64,000 bases of DNA, from positions 1 through 64,000 of the forward strand of contig BOLD01000010.1 of the NCBI GenBank assembly GCA_016861345.1, read 5' to 3'. The position numbers were made by a program, and so were the translations under genes. This DNA comes from Oligoflexia bacterium. Its GTDB lineage: Bacteria > Bdellovibrionota > Bdellovibrionia > Bdellovibrionales > Bdellovibrionaceae. The first letter of the stretch is position 1. Every line of letters starts with the position of its first letter. The notes under the pieces were generated by a model that was not told the DNA's origin, made no database searches, and worked only from the letters and a program-made list of their open reading frames with translations. Positions 37,242-49,075 of the stretch are shown here, one piece after another.

Positions 37242-38217
37242 TGACAATAGTTTTGATTCGAACGTTTTTAGCTTTTCCAGTCGTCAGAGATCGGTTGAGC
37301 TCCTTCTGCAGGCGAGAGCATAGCTCTCGCTTGCCATCTGAGGTATCTAATTGATCGTAAGTCATTTCCTCGATCACTCGTTGCATGAGATCTCGAACCA
37401 TAACCTCTCTATCCTTGATTTCAAGCAGGACCTCTGAGGACATCCCCTCAACATAAAACTCAAGAGCCGCCATCGGATTCTGGCCCGAACTCTTTGATGG
37501 CCGTATATTCACCACCATCTTTTTAAGCAAAATGATATTTTGAACTGAGCGAGGATTATCATAAAAAGATTCAAGACCTTTATTTCTGTCATACTCATAT
37601 GACTTTGTTGCATGGTCTTCAAGATTCGAGATAAAAAGCTCTTTTTCCTTTGGAATGATTCCATGTTTATAAGTCCAATAAATATAGGCAACACCAAGAA
37701 TAAAAAGTGCAATCGAGGAAAAGTACATAAATCGAGCCATCGGGCTCAATCGGCGAAAAATGTTTGCAGACTTTTGTGCCGACTCTTTATAGGCAGCTCT
37801 TTTTTCTTTGTAAGTAGCGATAAGAGCTTTTCGCCCATCCGTCGCTAAATAAACAACAAAGTTTTTTAGACGAATAAACAAAGAAATTGATAGCATTTTG
37901 ATTTTGTAGACTAAGCGCTTACCAAAGAAAGATATCCGCGGCGCAAAGGGAAATAACTTAAATATTATTTTTCGAAAACCCTTGGCTTGCCGCCAGGCAA
38001 CAACTTCTGCAGCCAAGGCCTCCTCGGACTCCTCCAGATCAACCTGACTAATGCTGAGCCCCTTATCTTCTCCGATTGATTTTAATTTTTGAACTAACTC
38101 AGGGTCCTCTTCAGCAATCAGCTTGTCGAGATCTTCAGGGCTTAATTCAGGAATAGAAAGACCAACATCTGTTGTTGGCTTTGTATTTGAATCGCTTTTG
38201 CCTGTTGTTTCGCTCAT
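37231..38217 (-). CDS. FliL-like single-pass membrane protein with long N-terminal extension
   Basis: The 328-residue protein has an acidic Ser/Glu-rich start and a basic amphipathic middle (95-160). One membrane helix follows (about 167-186, FMYFSSIALFILGVAYIYW). The periplasmic C-terminal FliL-type domain has ALEFYVEGMSSEVLLEIKD, then VRDLMQRVIEEMTYDQLDTSDGK split over two helices, and VRIKTIVIKP. FliL proteins surround the flagellar stator and tune torque. Canonical FliL is about 170 residues, so the 160-residue cytoplasmic extension is unusual. No flagellar genes are nearby. The family call is by pattern, moderately sure. Confidence 0.65.
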   Translation of the reverse strand: MSETTGKSDSNTKPTTDVGLSIPELSPEDLDKLIAEEDPELVQKLKSIGEDKGLSISQVDLEESEEALAAEVVAWRQAKGFRKIIFKLFPFAPRISFFGKRLVYKIKMLSISLFIRLKNFVVYLATDGRKALIATYKEKRAAYKESAQKSANIFRRLSPMARFMYFSSIALFILGVAYIYWTYKHGIIPKEKELFISNLEDHATKSYEYDRNKGLESFYDNPRSVQNIILLKKMVVNIRPSKSSGQNPMAALEFYVEGMSSEVLLEIKDREVMVRDLMQRVIEEMTYDQLDTSDGKRELCSRLQKELNRSLTTGKAKNVRIKTIVIKP

Positions 38218-38341
38218 TCTCGACCTTTGTCCTAAATCATCCGATACATCAGGTTATAGTGTATGAACCTTCGTCGGCTTCTGCCAAGAAGAAATTCGCA
38301 CCGAATCAATTTTCAGGTAGAATGGAAGGGCGAGGTCATAT

Positions 38342-38944
38342 ATGAAAGCAATTCCTCTAGTATTTATAGCCTTTTTGTTTTGCTCATGCTCGACGCTTCA
38401 GGATCATCATCCTGAAAGTGGATACTCGTCGACTCAAGGAAAAACGAAGTCTGGATGGCGCAAAGTTGGAGTGACTAACAACAGTGAATCACTCATCGAA
38501 CAGAAAGAAAGCATCTCCTCCGATACTCGCCTAAAACTGAAACAATTGGAAAATTCTCTCACCACTAAAAAGGAACTCGAGCAATACTCGAAGTCCCTAC
38601 CCTACTTCACCTCCGAAGAAGAAAAAATTCAATTTCTTGAGCTTGGCGGTTTTGAAAGTCGCCAAAAATGGATCAAAGAAAAATCATTCATCCAACGACA
38701 GCAAAAAAACCAAGCCGCATTCAAAGAACTAATTGAAGCTCAAGACATCGCTCTTGGAATGCCTGAGTCCATGGTTCGACAAAGCTGGGGAGAACCAGAC
38801 ACCGTTGAGGTCTCTGGGAACCCGCAATTTCGAAACTTTCGATGGAAATACAACAGAATGGTGTCCACCTCTGACGGCTATAAATCTGAGCGAAAAGTTG
38901 TCTACTTCGAGGGCGGAAAAGTCATCGGATGGGAAATTGAATAA
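38342..38944 (+). CDS. Lipoprotein of unknown function
   Basis: The signal ends in a lipobox (LFCSC, Cys17 acylated). The 200-residue protein continues with a Ser/Gly/Lys linker, a helical charged middle (residues 60-125) and a C-terminal domain. That domain has LGMPESMVRQSWGEPDTVEVSGN and GGKVIGWEIE, which resembles the SmpA/BamE-like or DUF2845 beta-strand pattern (G-M-x-x-x-V-x-x-x-W-G-x-P). Members are outer-membrane or periplasmic small lipoproteins. The function is not known. It ends 21 bases before the convergent polA gene. Confidence 0.65.
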   Translation: MKAIPLVFIAFLFCSCSTLQDHHPESGYSSTQGKTKSGWRKVGVTNNSESLIEQKESISSDTRLKLKQLENSLTTKKELEQYSKSLPYFTSEEEKIQFLELGGFESRQKWIKEKSFIQRQQKNQAAFKELIEAQDIALGMPESMVRQSWGEPDTVEVSGNPQFRNFRWKYNRMVSTSDGYKSERKVVYFEGGKVIGWEIE

Positions 38945-38964
38945 CAACCTAAGTAAAAGATTAT

Positions 38965-41565
38965 TTAGTGTGCCTGTCCCCAGGTATCACCAATGGAACA
39001 ATTCACTCGCAGAGGGACCTTGAGATCAACAACGCCTTCCATGATTTGAATAATCTGGGATTTTTCACTTTCCAAGTCAGAAAACACGGCTTCAAAAATC
39101 AATTCATCATGCACTTGCAAGATCATGGGAACCGAAACTTTTTCCTCAAGCTTGATCATTGCCATCTTCACAATATCGCTTGCTGTACCCTGAATAGGAG
39201 CATTAATCGCAGCTCGCTCTCCAAACTTTCGGACGGCAGGATTTGAAGATTTCAGCTCATCAATATAGCGACGACGTCCATAGAGAGTCTCAACATACCC
39301 ATCTCTTTGGGCAATCTGAATCGTCGATTCAATATATTCTTGCACTCCAGGAAAACGGTGAAAATATTTTTGGATAATGGCCTGAGCTTCGCTACGAGGT
39401 ATGCCTAAATTTTCTGCCAGACCGAAAGCACCCTGTCCATAAGCTATTCCAAAATTAATTGCCTTTGCCGTCCGTCGCTGATCTGAGGTGACTTCCTTAA
39501 GAGATACTCCAAAAACTTCTGCGGCAGTCGCAGCATGAATATCCAATCCATCACGAAAAGCCTGGCATAGATTTTTATCATTTGAATAGTGCGCCAAAAT
39601 ACGAAGCTCAATTTGACTGTAGTCAACGGATAACAATTTTTTCCCTTTTGAGGCTACAAAAGCATTGCGAACGTGCGCACCCCGAGTCGTGCGAATAGGA
39701 ATATTCTGAAGATTGGGATCAGCACTAGAAAGACGACCCGTAGTCGTCAAAGCCTGATTGAGCGTTGTGTGTATTCGGCCATCTTCTTTCACCAACTGCG
39801 GAAGAGCATCCACATAGGTTGACTTCAGCTTTGTCAGCTCTCGGTAGCTTAAAATATTTTCAACAATAGGATGTGCTGACTTTAGTTTTTCAAGGACCTC
39901 ACTGTCTGTTGAAAAACCAGTTTTCGTTTTTCTTCCAACCGGTAAATTCAGTTTTGTGAAAAGAATCTGCGAAAGCTGTTTGGGACTACCAACGTTAAAT
40001 GTTTCACCCGCTAAATGAAAAATCTCTTTCTCAAGCTTGTGAATTTCATGCCCCAGCTCCTTACCTTGGGTTTCCAACAATTTTGAATCCAGCTCAATTC
40101 CTCTATTTTCCATTTTAGACAAAATACCGACTAAAGGAAACTCAAGCGTTAACAAAACATTTTCTGCATGAATACGACTGACTTGCTCACGAAGTGACTT
40201 TTCCAATTCAAGATGCTGACGGAATAAATCTTCTGGAGTGGGTAAATCTGGAGAAAGCTTGCCCGTAAAACGAGAGTAAACCCGTTCAAAATCCATGGAC
40301 TCTCCAGCCTTAATCACATAGGCTGCAAGCATCGAATCCCATTTCACTTGAATTGGGGTAGAAACATGATGGGTTTGAAACTGAATTGCCTTCCAAAATG
40401 ATTTTAAATCAAAACCCTTCCACTGCAAATTTTTCTGCTGAAGGACTTTTGAGACCTCGTGCAAATCCCCTTGCAGGGGGTAAACACAAGCGTTCTCCTC
40501 GCTCGCTAAGAAAACTCCATGAAGAGTGATAAAACCCCAGGCCACCTGACCTGCCTTAAAGACGCTCTGAATCTCCTGAGTCTGAAGAGGCCGAACTCCA
40601 ATTTGAATCTGGTGAGTATCTTCAGATTTTGCTTGGTCCCGATGCTTGTGGGTGGATTCTTTTCTCGTTTCCTCAGCAACATGACTGTTATACTGAGGAA
40701 TGCCCATCAACATTTTGTCCAAATTCTTAAAATTTAATTCTGTCAGCAACTCATGGAGGGCCTCTTTTTGGATTGGCCGATGATGATAATTTTCAAGATC
40801 ATGACTAATTGGAACATTTGTGACAATCTCAACAAGTCGACGAGACAGATAGGCATCGTCTTTGCCCTTTAATAACTTTTCTTTTGTTGCACCCTTAATT
40901 TGATCAATGTTTTTATAAATTCCATCCAGAGATCCATAATCTTCAATGAGCTTCTGAGCTCCCTTAGGCCCAATTCCCAAAACCCCAGGTATATTATCAG
41001 AGGTATCCCCAACTAAAGCCAAATAATCAATCACCTGATCTGGGTGTATACCCCACTTTTCTTTTACCCCCTGAGCATCAATCTTCACCTCTTTCATTGT
41101 GTCGTAAAGATAGACCCCCTCTTCAATCAACTGTCCAAAATCTTTATCTCCAGAAACAATGTAAACTTGAAACCCCTTCTGACGAGCAAACTTTGTCAAA
41201 GTTCCGATAATATCATCGGCCTCGTACTGGGGAACCTCGCAAGATGGTATCCCCAATAAATCTGCTAATTTTTTGATATAAGGAATTTGAGGAACAAGAT
41301 CTTCTGGAGTTTCAGACCGATTGGCCTTGTATTCTGGATAAATCTCTTTTCGAAATGAAGGCTCCTTACGGTCATAACAAAAAACAATGTAGTCAGGATT
41401 TTCTTCTTTCATGAGTTTTGCGATCATAGACAGAAAACCGTAAATCGCGTTCGTCGGAAGCCCTGAGGGGGAGCTTAAATGGCGGATCGCATAAAAGGCT
41501 CTAAAAAAAAGCGAGCTAACGTCGACAAGATAAAATCGTTTTTGAGAATGAGTCTGCCCAGTCAT
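38965..41565 (-). CDS. polA: DNA polymerase I, proofreading site apparently lost
   Basis: The 866-residue enzyme has the N-terminal 5'-3' nuclease (RAFYAIRHL, VSGDKDFGQL, LVGDTSDNIPGV). The family A polymerase domain has motif A LLSVDYSQIELRILAH, motif B RRTAKAINFGIAYGQG and motif C QVHDELIFE. The middle domain keeps the fold (WDSMLAAYVIKAGESMD), but the 3'-5' exonuclease motif I (DTET) reads WGFITLHG and the motif II region reads GFDLKSFW. Metal-binding acids are missing, so proofreading is probably absent, as in Taq polymerase. It serves repair and Okazaki-fragment processing. Confidence 0.93.
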   Translation of the reverse strand: MTGQTHSQKRFYLVDVSSLFFRAFYAIRHLSSPSGLPTNAIYGFLSMIAKLMKEENPDYIVFCYDRKEPSFRKEIYPEYKANRSETPEDLVPQIPYIKKLADLLGIPSCEVPQYEADDIIGTLTKFARQKGFQVYIVSGDKDFGQLIEEGVYLYDTMKEVKIDAQGVKEKWGIHPDQVIDYLALVGDTSDNIPGVLGIGPKGAQKLIEDYGSLDGIYKNIDQIKGATKEKLLKGKDDAYLSRRLVEIVTNVPISHDLENYHHRPIQKEALHELLTELNFKNLDKMLMGIPQYNSHVAEETRKESTHKHRDQAKSEDTHQIQIGVRPLQTQEIQSVFKAGQVAWGFITLHGVFLASEENACVYPLQGDLHEVSKVLQQKNLQWKGFDLKSFWKAIQFQTHHVSTPIQVKWDSMLAAYVIKAGESMDFERVYSRFTGKLSPDLPTPEDLFRQHLELEKSLREQVSRIHAENVLLTLEFPLVGILSKMENRGIELDSKLLETQGKELGHEIHKLEKEIFHLAGETFNVGSPKQLSQILFTKLNLPVGRKTKTGFSTDSEVLEKLKSAHPIVENILSYRELTKLKSTYVDALPQLVKEDGRIHTTLNQALTTTGRLSSADPNLQNIPIRTTRGAHVRNAFVASKGKKLLSVDYSQIELRILAHYSNDKNLCQAFRDGLDIHAATAAEVFGVSLKEVTSDQRRTAKAINFGIAYGQGAFGLAENLGIPRSEAQAIIQKYFHRFPGVQEYIESTIQIAQRDGYVETLYGRRRYIDELKSSNPAVRKFGERAAINAPIQGTASDIVKMAMIKLEEKVSVPMILQVHDELIFEAVFSDLESEKSQIIQIMEGVVDLKVPLRVNCSIGDTWGQAH

Positions 41566-41601
41566 TGGAGCAGAACTATCACGTTTTGTCTTAAAATGTC
41601 T

Positions 41602-41898
41602 TTAATTGTTTTCTTTGTAGCGATTGGCAACAGAATCCGAATCCACTTGATCTTTCTCATTCTCATCCATCATGGCCTCTGCTAATGGCGTCTGAGAAAC
41701 CTGACTGGCGAAAAGCTCTGCTTGGATGGCCAATAAATCAAGCTCTTGAAACGACGGCTCCAAAGGCTCAAGCTCACCTAATTCCCACCGAATAACCTGC
41801 ACAGACTCAACATGAAGTCGCCTAGCCAAATCGGATTGACTCATTCCTAACCGTTTACGAAGCTCTTTGATTTTTTGCGGATCCCATTGATTTGTCAT
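41602..41898 (-). CDS. Small XRE-type DNA-binding protein
   Basis: The 98-residue protein has an N-terminal Cro/C1 helix-turn-helix (IKELRKRLGMSQSDLARRLHVESVQVIRW split over residues 10-38). An acidic Gln/Glu-rich tail follows. The start has GAGGAGG eight bases upstream. It lies between polA and an FtsB-like gene on the same strand. A 16-base palindrome 40 bases upstream is a candidate operator. Targets are unknown. Confidence 0.8.
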   Translation of the reverse strand: MTNQWDPQKIKELRKRLGMSQSDLARRLHVESVQVIRWELGELEPLEPSFQELDLLAIQAELFASQVSQTPLAEAMMDENEKDQVDSDSVANRYKENN

Positions 41899-41937
41899 GA
41901 GGAGGAACTATAGCCACCTGTATTTAAAAATCAAGTC

Positions 41938-41953
41938 TAGAGTCTGAACTCTA
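41938..41953. promoter_or_regulatory. Palindrome upstream of the XRE gene, possible operator
   Basis: TAGAGTCTGAACTCTA is a 6+4+6 palindrome in the 86-base gap between the FtsB-like gene and the XRE gene. Small XRE proteins often repress their own promoter. Symmetry is seen; binding is inferred. Confidence 0.3.
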
Positions 41954-41984
41954 TAATAATGCCACGGGCTACGCCCATTTTTGC

Positions 41985-42293
41985 TCACTCATCAGAAAAG
42001 ACAAAAACCAAGTCATTTTCATCAGCTAGGTCATATCTATCCCGGGCCTGACGCTCGATATAGGCTGGGTCTTTTGCCATTGTTAATTCTTTATCAAGCT
42101 TGGCACTCTGGGTCTTAATGAGCCTAACCTGCTCAAGCAGACGGGCCTGATCACGATGAAGGCTATAAATAGCCAAGAGGCTACCATTAAAAAGTAAGCT
42201 CACACAAACAAAGGTAATACTGACCCATAAGACCTTCATCGGTTGCTTAAGAAAGTTATGAATCCAATGTGCAAAACTCGTCAGCGACTTCAT
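41985..42293 (-). CDS. FtsB/DivIC-family septum protein
   Basis: The 102-residue protein has one membrane helix (about residues 20-45, VLWVSITFVCVSLLFNGSLL). A coiled coil follows (HRDQARLLEQVRLIKTQSAKL), then the terminal region AYIERQARDRYDLADENDLVF, a good match to the FtsB/DivIC consensus (EExAREkLgmvkpgE). FtsB sits in the FtsQLB complex at the division site. In other bacteria the gene often lies near enolase; here eno is about 3 kb downstream on the same strand. Confidence 0.75.
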   Translation of the reverse strand: MKSLTSFAHWIHNFLKQPMKVLWVSITFVCVSLLFNGSLLAIYSLHRDQARLLEQVRLIKTQSAKLDKELTMAKDPAYIERQARDRYDLADENDLVFVFSDE

Positions 42294-42414
42294 GGTTATA
42301 TTCTATGTGAAGGCCCTCACGAACGCCAAGGGACTGAGTTAAAAACTCTAAAACCCCTGGACAATCGTCCCAGGATCTATCGCCAAAAAGTCATTTATCT
42401 GAAAAGATGAAGAC

Positions 42415-43188
42415 GTGATTCAATTTGCACAAAAACTGCACCGACAAATGAAAGATGGGGAACTGCAACTTGTGGCGGCCTCGCTCTCGTTCTCTACCGC
42501 TTTAGCAATCATCCCATTCTTTGCGGTTGTACTTGCTGCCCTACAATACTTTGGCGCTCTCGACAGTCTGTACCCCAAAGTAGAGGCCCTACTATTTACA
42601 AACTTTAAGGGCAGTCTTGGAACAGAGGGTGTGAATGTGTTTAAAAAAATAATACAGCGGATACACGAAGGTAGAACTGGGACGGTTGGTGCTCTCGTTC
42701 TCATTCTCACTTCAACTCGCCTGATCTACGATATGGAGCATGGTATTCATCGAGTTTGGCATATCAAAACAAAACGAAGTCTCTTTCAAAGGCTCTTTGC
42801 CTACTGGCTTCTCCTACTGATTTTCCCGTTTTTATTAGCCATCTATGTTGCATTTATCAATTTTAAAACGGTAGAGCCAATTATCTTACTCTTCCCTAGT
42901 GAATTCAGAGTAGTTAGCATTCTGTTCTTATTTCTTTTCTTAACATACAAATTTGTGCCGAACACAAAGGTCAAATGGGTCCCTGCCCTTATCAGCGCTG
43001 CCGTGGCCACGGGACTGCTGAGTATCTTGCAAATGTTCTTTAAAACTCTTTCACGAGAGATTTTTAATTACTCAAAGGTCTATGGCAGCATAGCCGCCAT
43101 ACCCGCATTCTTAATTTGGATATTATTCGTTTGGCAAATCATCCTTTTTGGCGTTGCCCTAAATGCCAGTCTTCAAAATAAAAATTAA
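42415..43188 (+). CDS. YihY/UPF0761 (BrkB-like) membrane protein
   Basis: The GTG start at 42415 gives 257 residues with about six membrane segments. The opening LVAASLSFSTALAIIPFFAVVLA is typical of the YihY family (AxxLSYYTLLALFPLL). GTVGALVLILTSTRLIYDMEHGIHRVW and VYGSIAAIPAFLIWILFVWQIILFGV are further family blocks, each split by short loops. The family was once called ribonuclease BN, which is wrong for this protein type; it is an inner-membrane protein of uncertain role. It is convergent with the lipoprotein gene at 43197. Confidence 0.85.
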   Translation: MIQFAQKLHRQMKDGELQLVAASLSFSTALAIIPFFAVVLAALQYFGALDSLYPKVEALLFTNFKGSLGTEGVNVFKKIIQRIHEGRTGTVGALVLILTSTRLIYDMEHGIHRVWHIKTKRSLFQRLFAYWLLLLIFPFLLAIYVAFINFKTVEPIILLFPSEFRVVSILFLFLFLTYKFVPNTKVKWVPALISAAVATGLLSILQMFFKTLSREIFNYSKVYGSIAAIPAFLIWILFVWQIILFGVALNASLQNKN

Positions 43189-43196
43189 ATCACAAG

Positions 43197-44099
43197 CTAC
43201 TTTCGCTTTATTTCGTAGTCTCCGACGTAGCCCTTTTGAGTGAATAAGCGACCCTGAGCGACCCCATCCACAAGCGTCCCGTTCATTACCACCATATAGG
43301 GTGATGCGCGATTATTAGAAGCGCTCTGAAGATTCAGCTGAGGAGGATTTGTTTCTGGCTTATAAACAACTGCCATATTCTGTTCAGCGACATTGAGTTC
43401 ATCATCAAGTCTTTTATAATGACCCACAAGCGTTGGGACCACTCCTGCACTTGAGTTCATATCAACGACAAAGAGCTGAACCTGAATGGGAAATTCGTCA
43501 GCAACACCGGGACTTGGAACAACCCGTCCTTCATAAGTTCCAGCAATCGCCTGAAGCTGAGCTCTCAAACGGTTATTAATTTCGTTCTGATCTCCCTCGC
43601 CGGCAGAAACAACATCACGACTTGTCAGCTGAACATTCAGCAAACCAAGAACACCTTTGATCTGATTAACTTGACCCAGGATTTGCTTGCCATTCAGTTT
43701 GGCATTCACCGATTGAATTTCATCGGCGCTCTTTGCACTTGGATTTGATAAAATAAGCTCTCCACTTTCGGCAATATAGCGAGCATTCATGATGGTGTCG
43801 GCAACAACAACATCCAATCGACGATATCTGGAGTAAAGAACAGGTCGAATGACCGTTTCGCCATTTGAGTCAACCCCAGCTTTTTCTTCAAGAGTGTAAA
43901 GAGCAAGCTCAATGGGATACTCTTTTTGTCCATCATTCAAAGTTCCACGATAAGTTCCGCGGACCACTGCATAGCTATCAACCAATTTAGCTCGATCTTC
44001 GACGTATTTTTCAGTCACTTTATCTGACTTCGATCCATCACTGTTTAACCCACAACCTACTGCTAACCAACAAGTCAAAAGTACTAAATATTTTTTCAT
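43197..44099 (-). CDS. Lipoprotein with two tandem copies of one domain
   Basis: The start at 44099 opens a lipoprotein signal with lipobox LAVGC. The 300-residue product contains two related units. The first has VVRGTYRGTLNDGQKEYPIE, then a strand ending YSRYRRLD and LGLLNVQL. The second has AIAGTYEGRVVPSP, DEFPIQVQLF, then GHYKRLDDE and GRLFTQKGYVGDYEIKR. Both look beta-rich. I recognise no Pfam family. It lies eight bases downstream of a TolC-like gene, so it may be an accessory of that outer-membrane protein. Confidence 0.7.
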   Translation of the reverse strand: MKKYLVLLTCWLAVGCGLNSDGSKSDKVTEKYVEDRAKLVDSYAVVRGTYRGTLNDGQKEYPIELALYTLEEKAGVDSNGETVIRPVLYSRYRRLDVVVADTIMNARYIAESGELILSNPSAKSADEIQSVNAKLNGKQILGQVNQIKGVLGLLNVQLTSRDVVSAGEGDQNEINNRLRAQLQAIAGTYEGRVVPSPGVADEFPIQVQLFVVDMNSSAGVVPTLVGHYKRLDDELNVAEQNMAVVYKPETNPPQLNLQSASNNRASPYMVVMNGTLVDGVAQGRLFTQKGYVGDYEIKRK

Positions 44100-44107
44100 A
44101 TCACATC

Positions 44108-45475
44108 CTAGTTTTGACATAATTTTACTAAATTAACTTCTTCAGAGGGTTTAAAAATTCCCCTGAGCGCCTTTAAGAGTCCACCCTTTGAATCCACACT
44201 TTCGCTCGGCAACTGAGCACAGCCCTTCACTTCTGCAAACTGATCGGTCAGACCAATTCGGTGAAGATTAATTCTTTGCTGACCCAAATCCACCATTACT
44301 CGAATTTTTGCCAAAGTCGCTGTGCTGACATCCCGCTTTGCATAAAGAACTTTTGAAACATCATTAATACCCAAACGATATCGCTCCAGCTCAATATTGT
44401 AGGCAATAATATAATTTTTCTCGGCGTACTCTGCATATCCAACTTGTTTTCTGACCTCGTCTAATGAGCCCAATGCGGACTCAACAATTTGGTTCATCTG
44501 AAGCTGTACTTCTTTTTTACGAATGAGAAGTTGATCTTTATTGTTGCTCGCAAGCTCCATCATCGGAAACTGACCAAATGAGAAGCTTGCAGTTCCGACC
44601 TCTGATAAGGATGAAAATGCTGCCGAATGCATCTGTCCGCCCGAGTTATAAGCTTGAGCAGAAAGCGTCGCCCCTGTCAGAAATGAAAATGTTTTGGCCC
44701 AAAAATCTTTTTTTGCCGCAATAACCATCTGATCAATTTGAACATTCTCTGGGGCAACCTCAAGCGATCTCTGGGCGACCGTGATCATATCTTGATTTTC
44801 AAAATCAGACTCAGGAACCTGAGCGTTTTCAAAAATAATTTCATCTTCTAAAGCGAGTCCAAGAGCATGACGAAGAGCTGCTTTTTCTTTCACTAAAAGC
44901 TCGTCCATCTGGGAAACTTGAAGACGAGCAAGCTCGGCTTGAGCTCTCGCCATAGCGAGATCTTTAGGATCTGCAGCTCCCGTAAGCTTATCTTGTTGTT
45001 CAAGAATATAGGCAATGGATTTCAGATCTTGATACTGCTGCCACAAGGCCTCACGAATCTGAAAATCACCACTCATGGTGTTGTACATCGAGTACACTGA
45101 GGCATAGGCATTCAATTGCACAAGGCGGTAAGCAGCTTCTTCAGCTCTTAACATCGCCTTCGTTTTGCTTAAGTTAAACCAATTCGAAGGGAGCAGGAAA
45201 GGCATCAAAATGCTCACACTTGAAAGAATAAAACTGGGCTGCCCAGATGGTTGAGACAGAGCCAGACTAACACCAGGAAGCAAACTTGCTCGAGCTAGAT
45301 TCAGCTGAGCCTTGGCTTGGTGAACTTGATTAAGGCCCAACAAAACAGATGTGTTTTGCTTCAGAACTAGGCTTCGCAGACTTGTCGGATTAATCCGATG
45401 TGTCTCTGCTATCGCTTGAATTGAAAACAATCCGAAAATGATAAGACTAAAAAGCAACACCCGAAGTATTTTCAT
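44108..45475 (-). CDS. TolC-like outer-membrane efflux family protein
   Basis: The start at 45475 is set by a GGGGGG SD and a signal peptide (MKILRVLLFSLIIFGLFSIQAIAE). The 455-residue protein has the OEP pattern of long alternating alpha-helical and beta segments: LNQVHQAKAQLNLARASLLPG, split near its centre, and later ERYRLGINDVSKVLYAKRD. No inner-membrane pump or adaptor genes are adjacent; the partner is a tandem-domain lipoprotein. It may export or anchor something other than a drug. Confidence 0.75.
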   Translation of the reverse strand: MKILRVLLFSLIIFGLFSIQAIAETHRINPTSLRSLVLKQNTSVLLGLNQVHQAKAQLNLARASLLPGVSLALSQPSGQPSFILSSVSILMPFLLPSNWFNLSKTKAMLRAEEAAYRLVQLNAYASVYSMYNTMSGDFQIREALWQQYQDLKSIAYILEQQDKLTGAADPKDLAMARAQAELARLQVSQMDELLVKEKAALRHALGLALEDEIIFENAQVPESDFENQDMITVAQRSLEVAPENVQIDQMVIAAKKDFWAKTFSFLTGATLSAQAYNSGGQMHSAAFSSLSEVGTASFSFGQFPMMELASNNKDQLLIRKKEVQLQMNQIVESALGSLDEVRKQVGYAEYAEKNYIIAYNIELERYRLGINDVSKVLYAKRDVSTATLAKIRVMVDLGQQRINLHRIGLTDQFAEVKGCAQLPSESVDSKGGLLKALRGIFKPSEEVNLVKLCQN

Positions 45476-45586
45476 TTTTCCCCCCAAATTGTGGGCAACT
45501 CGGGGAAAGTAATTCTGTCGACTCATCGGGTCAACATAAGGAAAAACTTTGAAGATATTACAGCTCAACCAGAGGGAGAGGCCCCC

Positions 45587-47861
<2,275 letters not shown>

Positions 47862-47953
47862 GTGGCCCTTGTAACTGAAACCACTTGTGAAATCGAGAAA
47901 AAGTTCGGACCTGACTGAGGTTTAAGCAGCATTGCCGCAGCAAGTCTGAGCGT

Positions 47954-49072
47954 CTAAGCTGCAGCTGGTTTTTTGAATTTAGTCACAGGGAAGGGCAATT
48001 GGTTATCAATAATTTCATCCATGAAAGATGGTATTTCTCCAGTGGCCTGAAGTTGCCCCTGAAGCTTTCCATCGGGAAGTCGAATCATTCTCGACATATC
48101 GAAAATGGGAACGACATTGTAGGAACCATCAGGATTATGCCCTCGAACCTCCGCGATGGACCCGATGCGTCGCGACCCATCAGAATACCTTGAAACCTGA
48201 ACAATAATATCTACAGCCGACCCTATTTGGTGCTTCAAAGCCTTTTCAGAAATTTTCGCGTCACCACTTTGTGCCAAAGCCTCAAGTCGGACAATGGCAT
48301 CTTCTGGCGAATTAGCATGCACAGTTCCTAAGCACCCTTTATGACCCGTATTCATGGCATTGATCAGCTCGATGGCCTCGCTGGCACGAACCTCTCCAAC
48401 GATGATTCGATCTGGTCGCAAACGAAGAGCTGACTTGAGAAGATCCTTCATTGAGACTTCTCCTTTGCCCAGTTGATCTGCCATTCGCGTTTCAAAATTC
48501 ACCACGTGGTCATATTTAATATTTAATTCACTGGAATCTTCGATCACCAAAATTCTTTGTCCTTTGGGAATTCGTCCACAGAGCATAGATAACAAGGTTG
48601 TTTTACCTGATCCAGTTCCGCCGCTGACGATCACATTTTTTCCAAGGAACATGCAGATATCCAAGAACTGAGCGCCTTCAGCGCTGATGGAACCCATTTG
48701 CACATAATCTTTAAAAGTGATTTTACTTTGAGTGAACTTACGAATGGACACGCAAGTTCCATTTCGTGCACAGGGCGGGATCACCGCTGCGATACGTGAT
48801 CCATCTGGCAGACGAGCATCCAGTCTGGGATTTTCAAAATCGATTCGTCGACCAATACTTTGAGCGATGCTATTCACGGCTGCTCGCAAAGAATCTTCAT
48901 CTTGAAATTTGGCGTCAACCCGCGCAAGCTTTCCTTTTTGCTCAACGAAAATATCGTTGGGACCATTGATCAAAATTTCTGAAACTCCACCGTCCTTAAG
49001 GTAAGGAACAATTGGGCCCAGAAAATTCTGAATCGCGGCCTCAACAACTTTCAATTGGTCGTTTGAACTCAT
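47954..49072 (-). CDS. CpaF/TadA-type secretion ATPase
   Basis: The 372-residue ATPase belongs to the type II/IV secretion superfamily. It has the CpaF start ([21 protein letters not shown], split), Walker [10 protein letters not shown] (about 150-158), the Asp box VIEDSSELN and Walker [17 protein letters not shown]. The His box is [16 protein letters not shown]. CpaF powers Tad/Flp pilus assembly or related secretion. No other tad/cpa genes are in the window. It follows the cupredoxin gene by three bases and appears to form an operon with it. Confidence 0.88.
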   Translation of the reverse strand: MSSNDQLKVVEAAIQNFLGPIVPYLKDGGVSEILINGPNDIFVEQKGKLARVDAKFQDEDSLRAAVNSIAQSIGRRIDFENPRLDARLPDGSRIAAVIPPCARNGTCVSIRKFTQSKITFKDYVQMGSISAEGAQFLDICMFLGKNVIVSGGTGSGKTTLLSMLCGRIPKGQRILVIEDSSELNIKYDHVVNFETRMADQLGKGEVSMKDLLKSALRLRPDRIIVGEVRASEAIELINAMNTGHKGCLGTVHANSPEDAIVRLEALAQSGDAKISEKALKHQIGSAVDIIVQVSRYSDGSRRIGSIAEVRGHNPDGSYNVVPIFDMSRMIRLPDGKLQGQLQATGEIPSFMDEIIDNQLPFPVTKFKKPAAA

Positions 49073-49075
49073 TGC

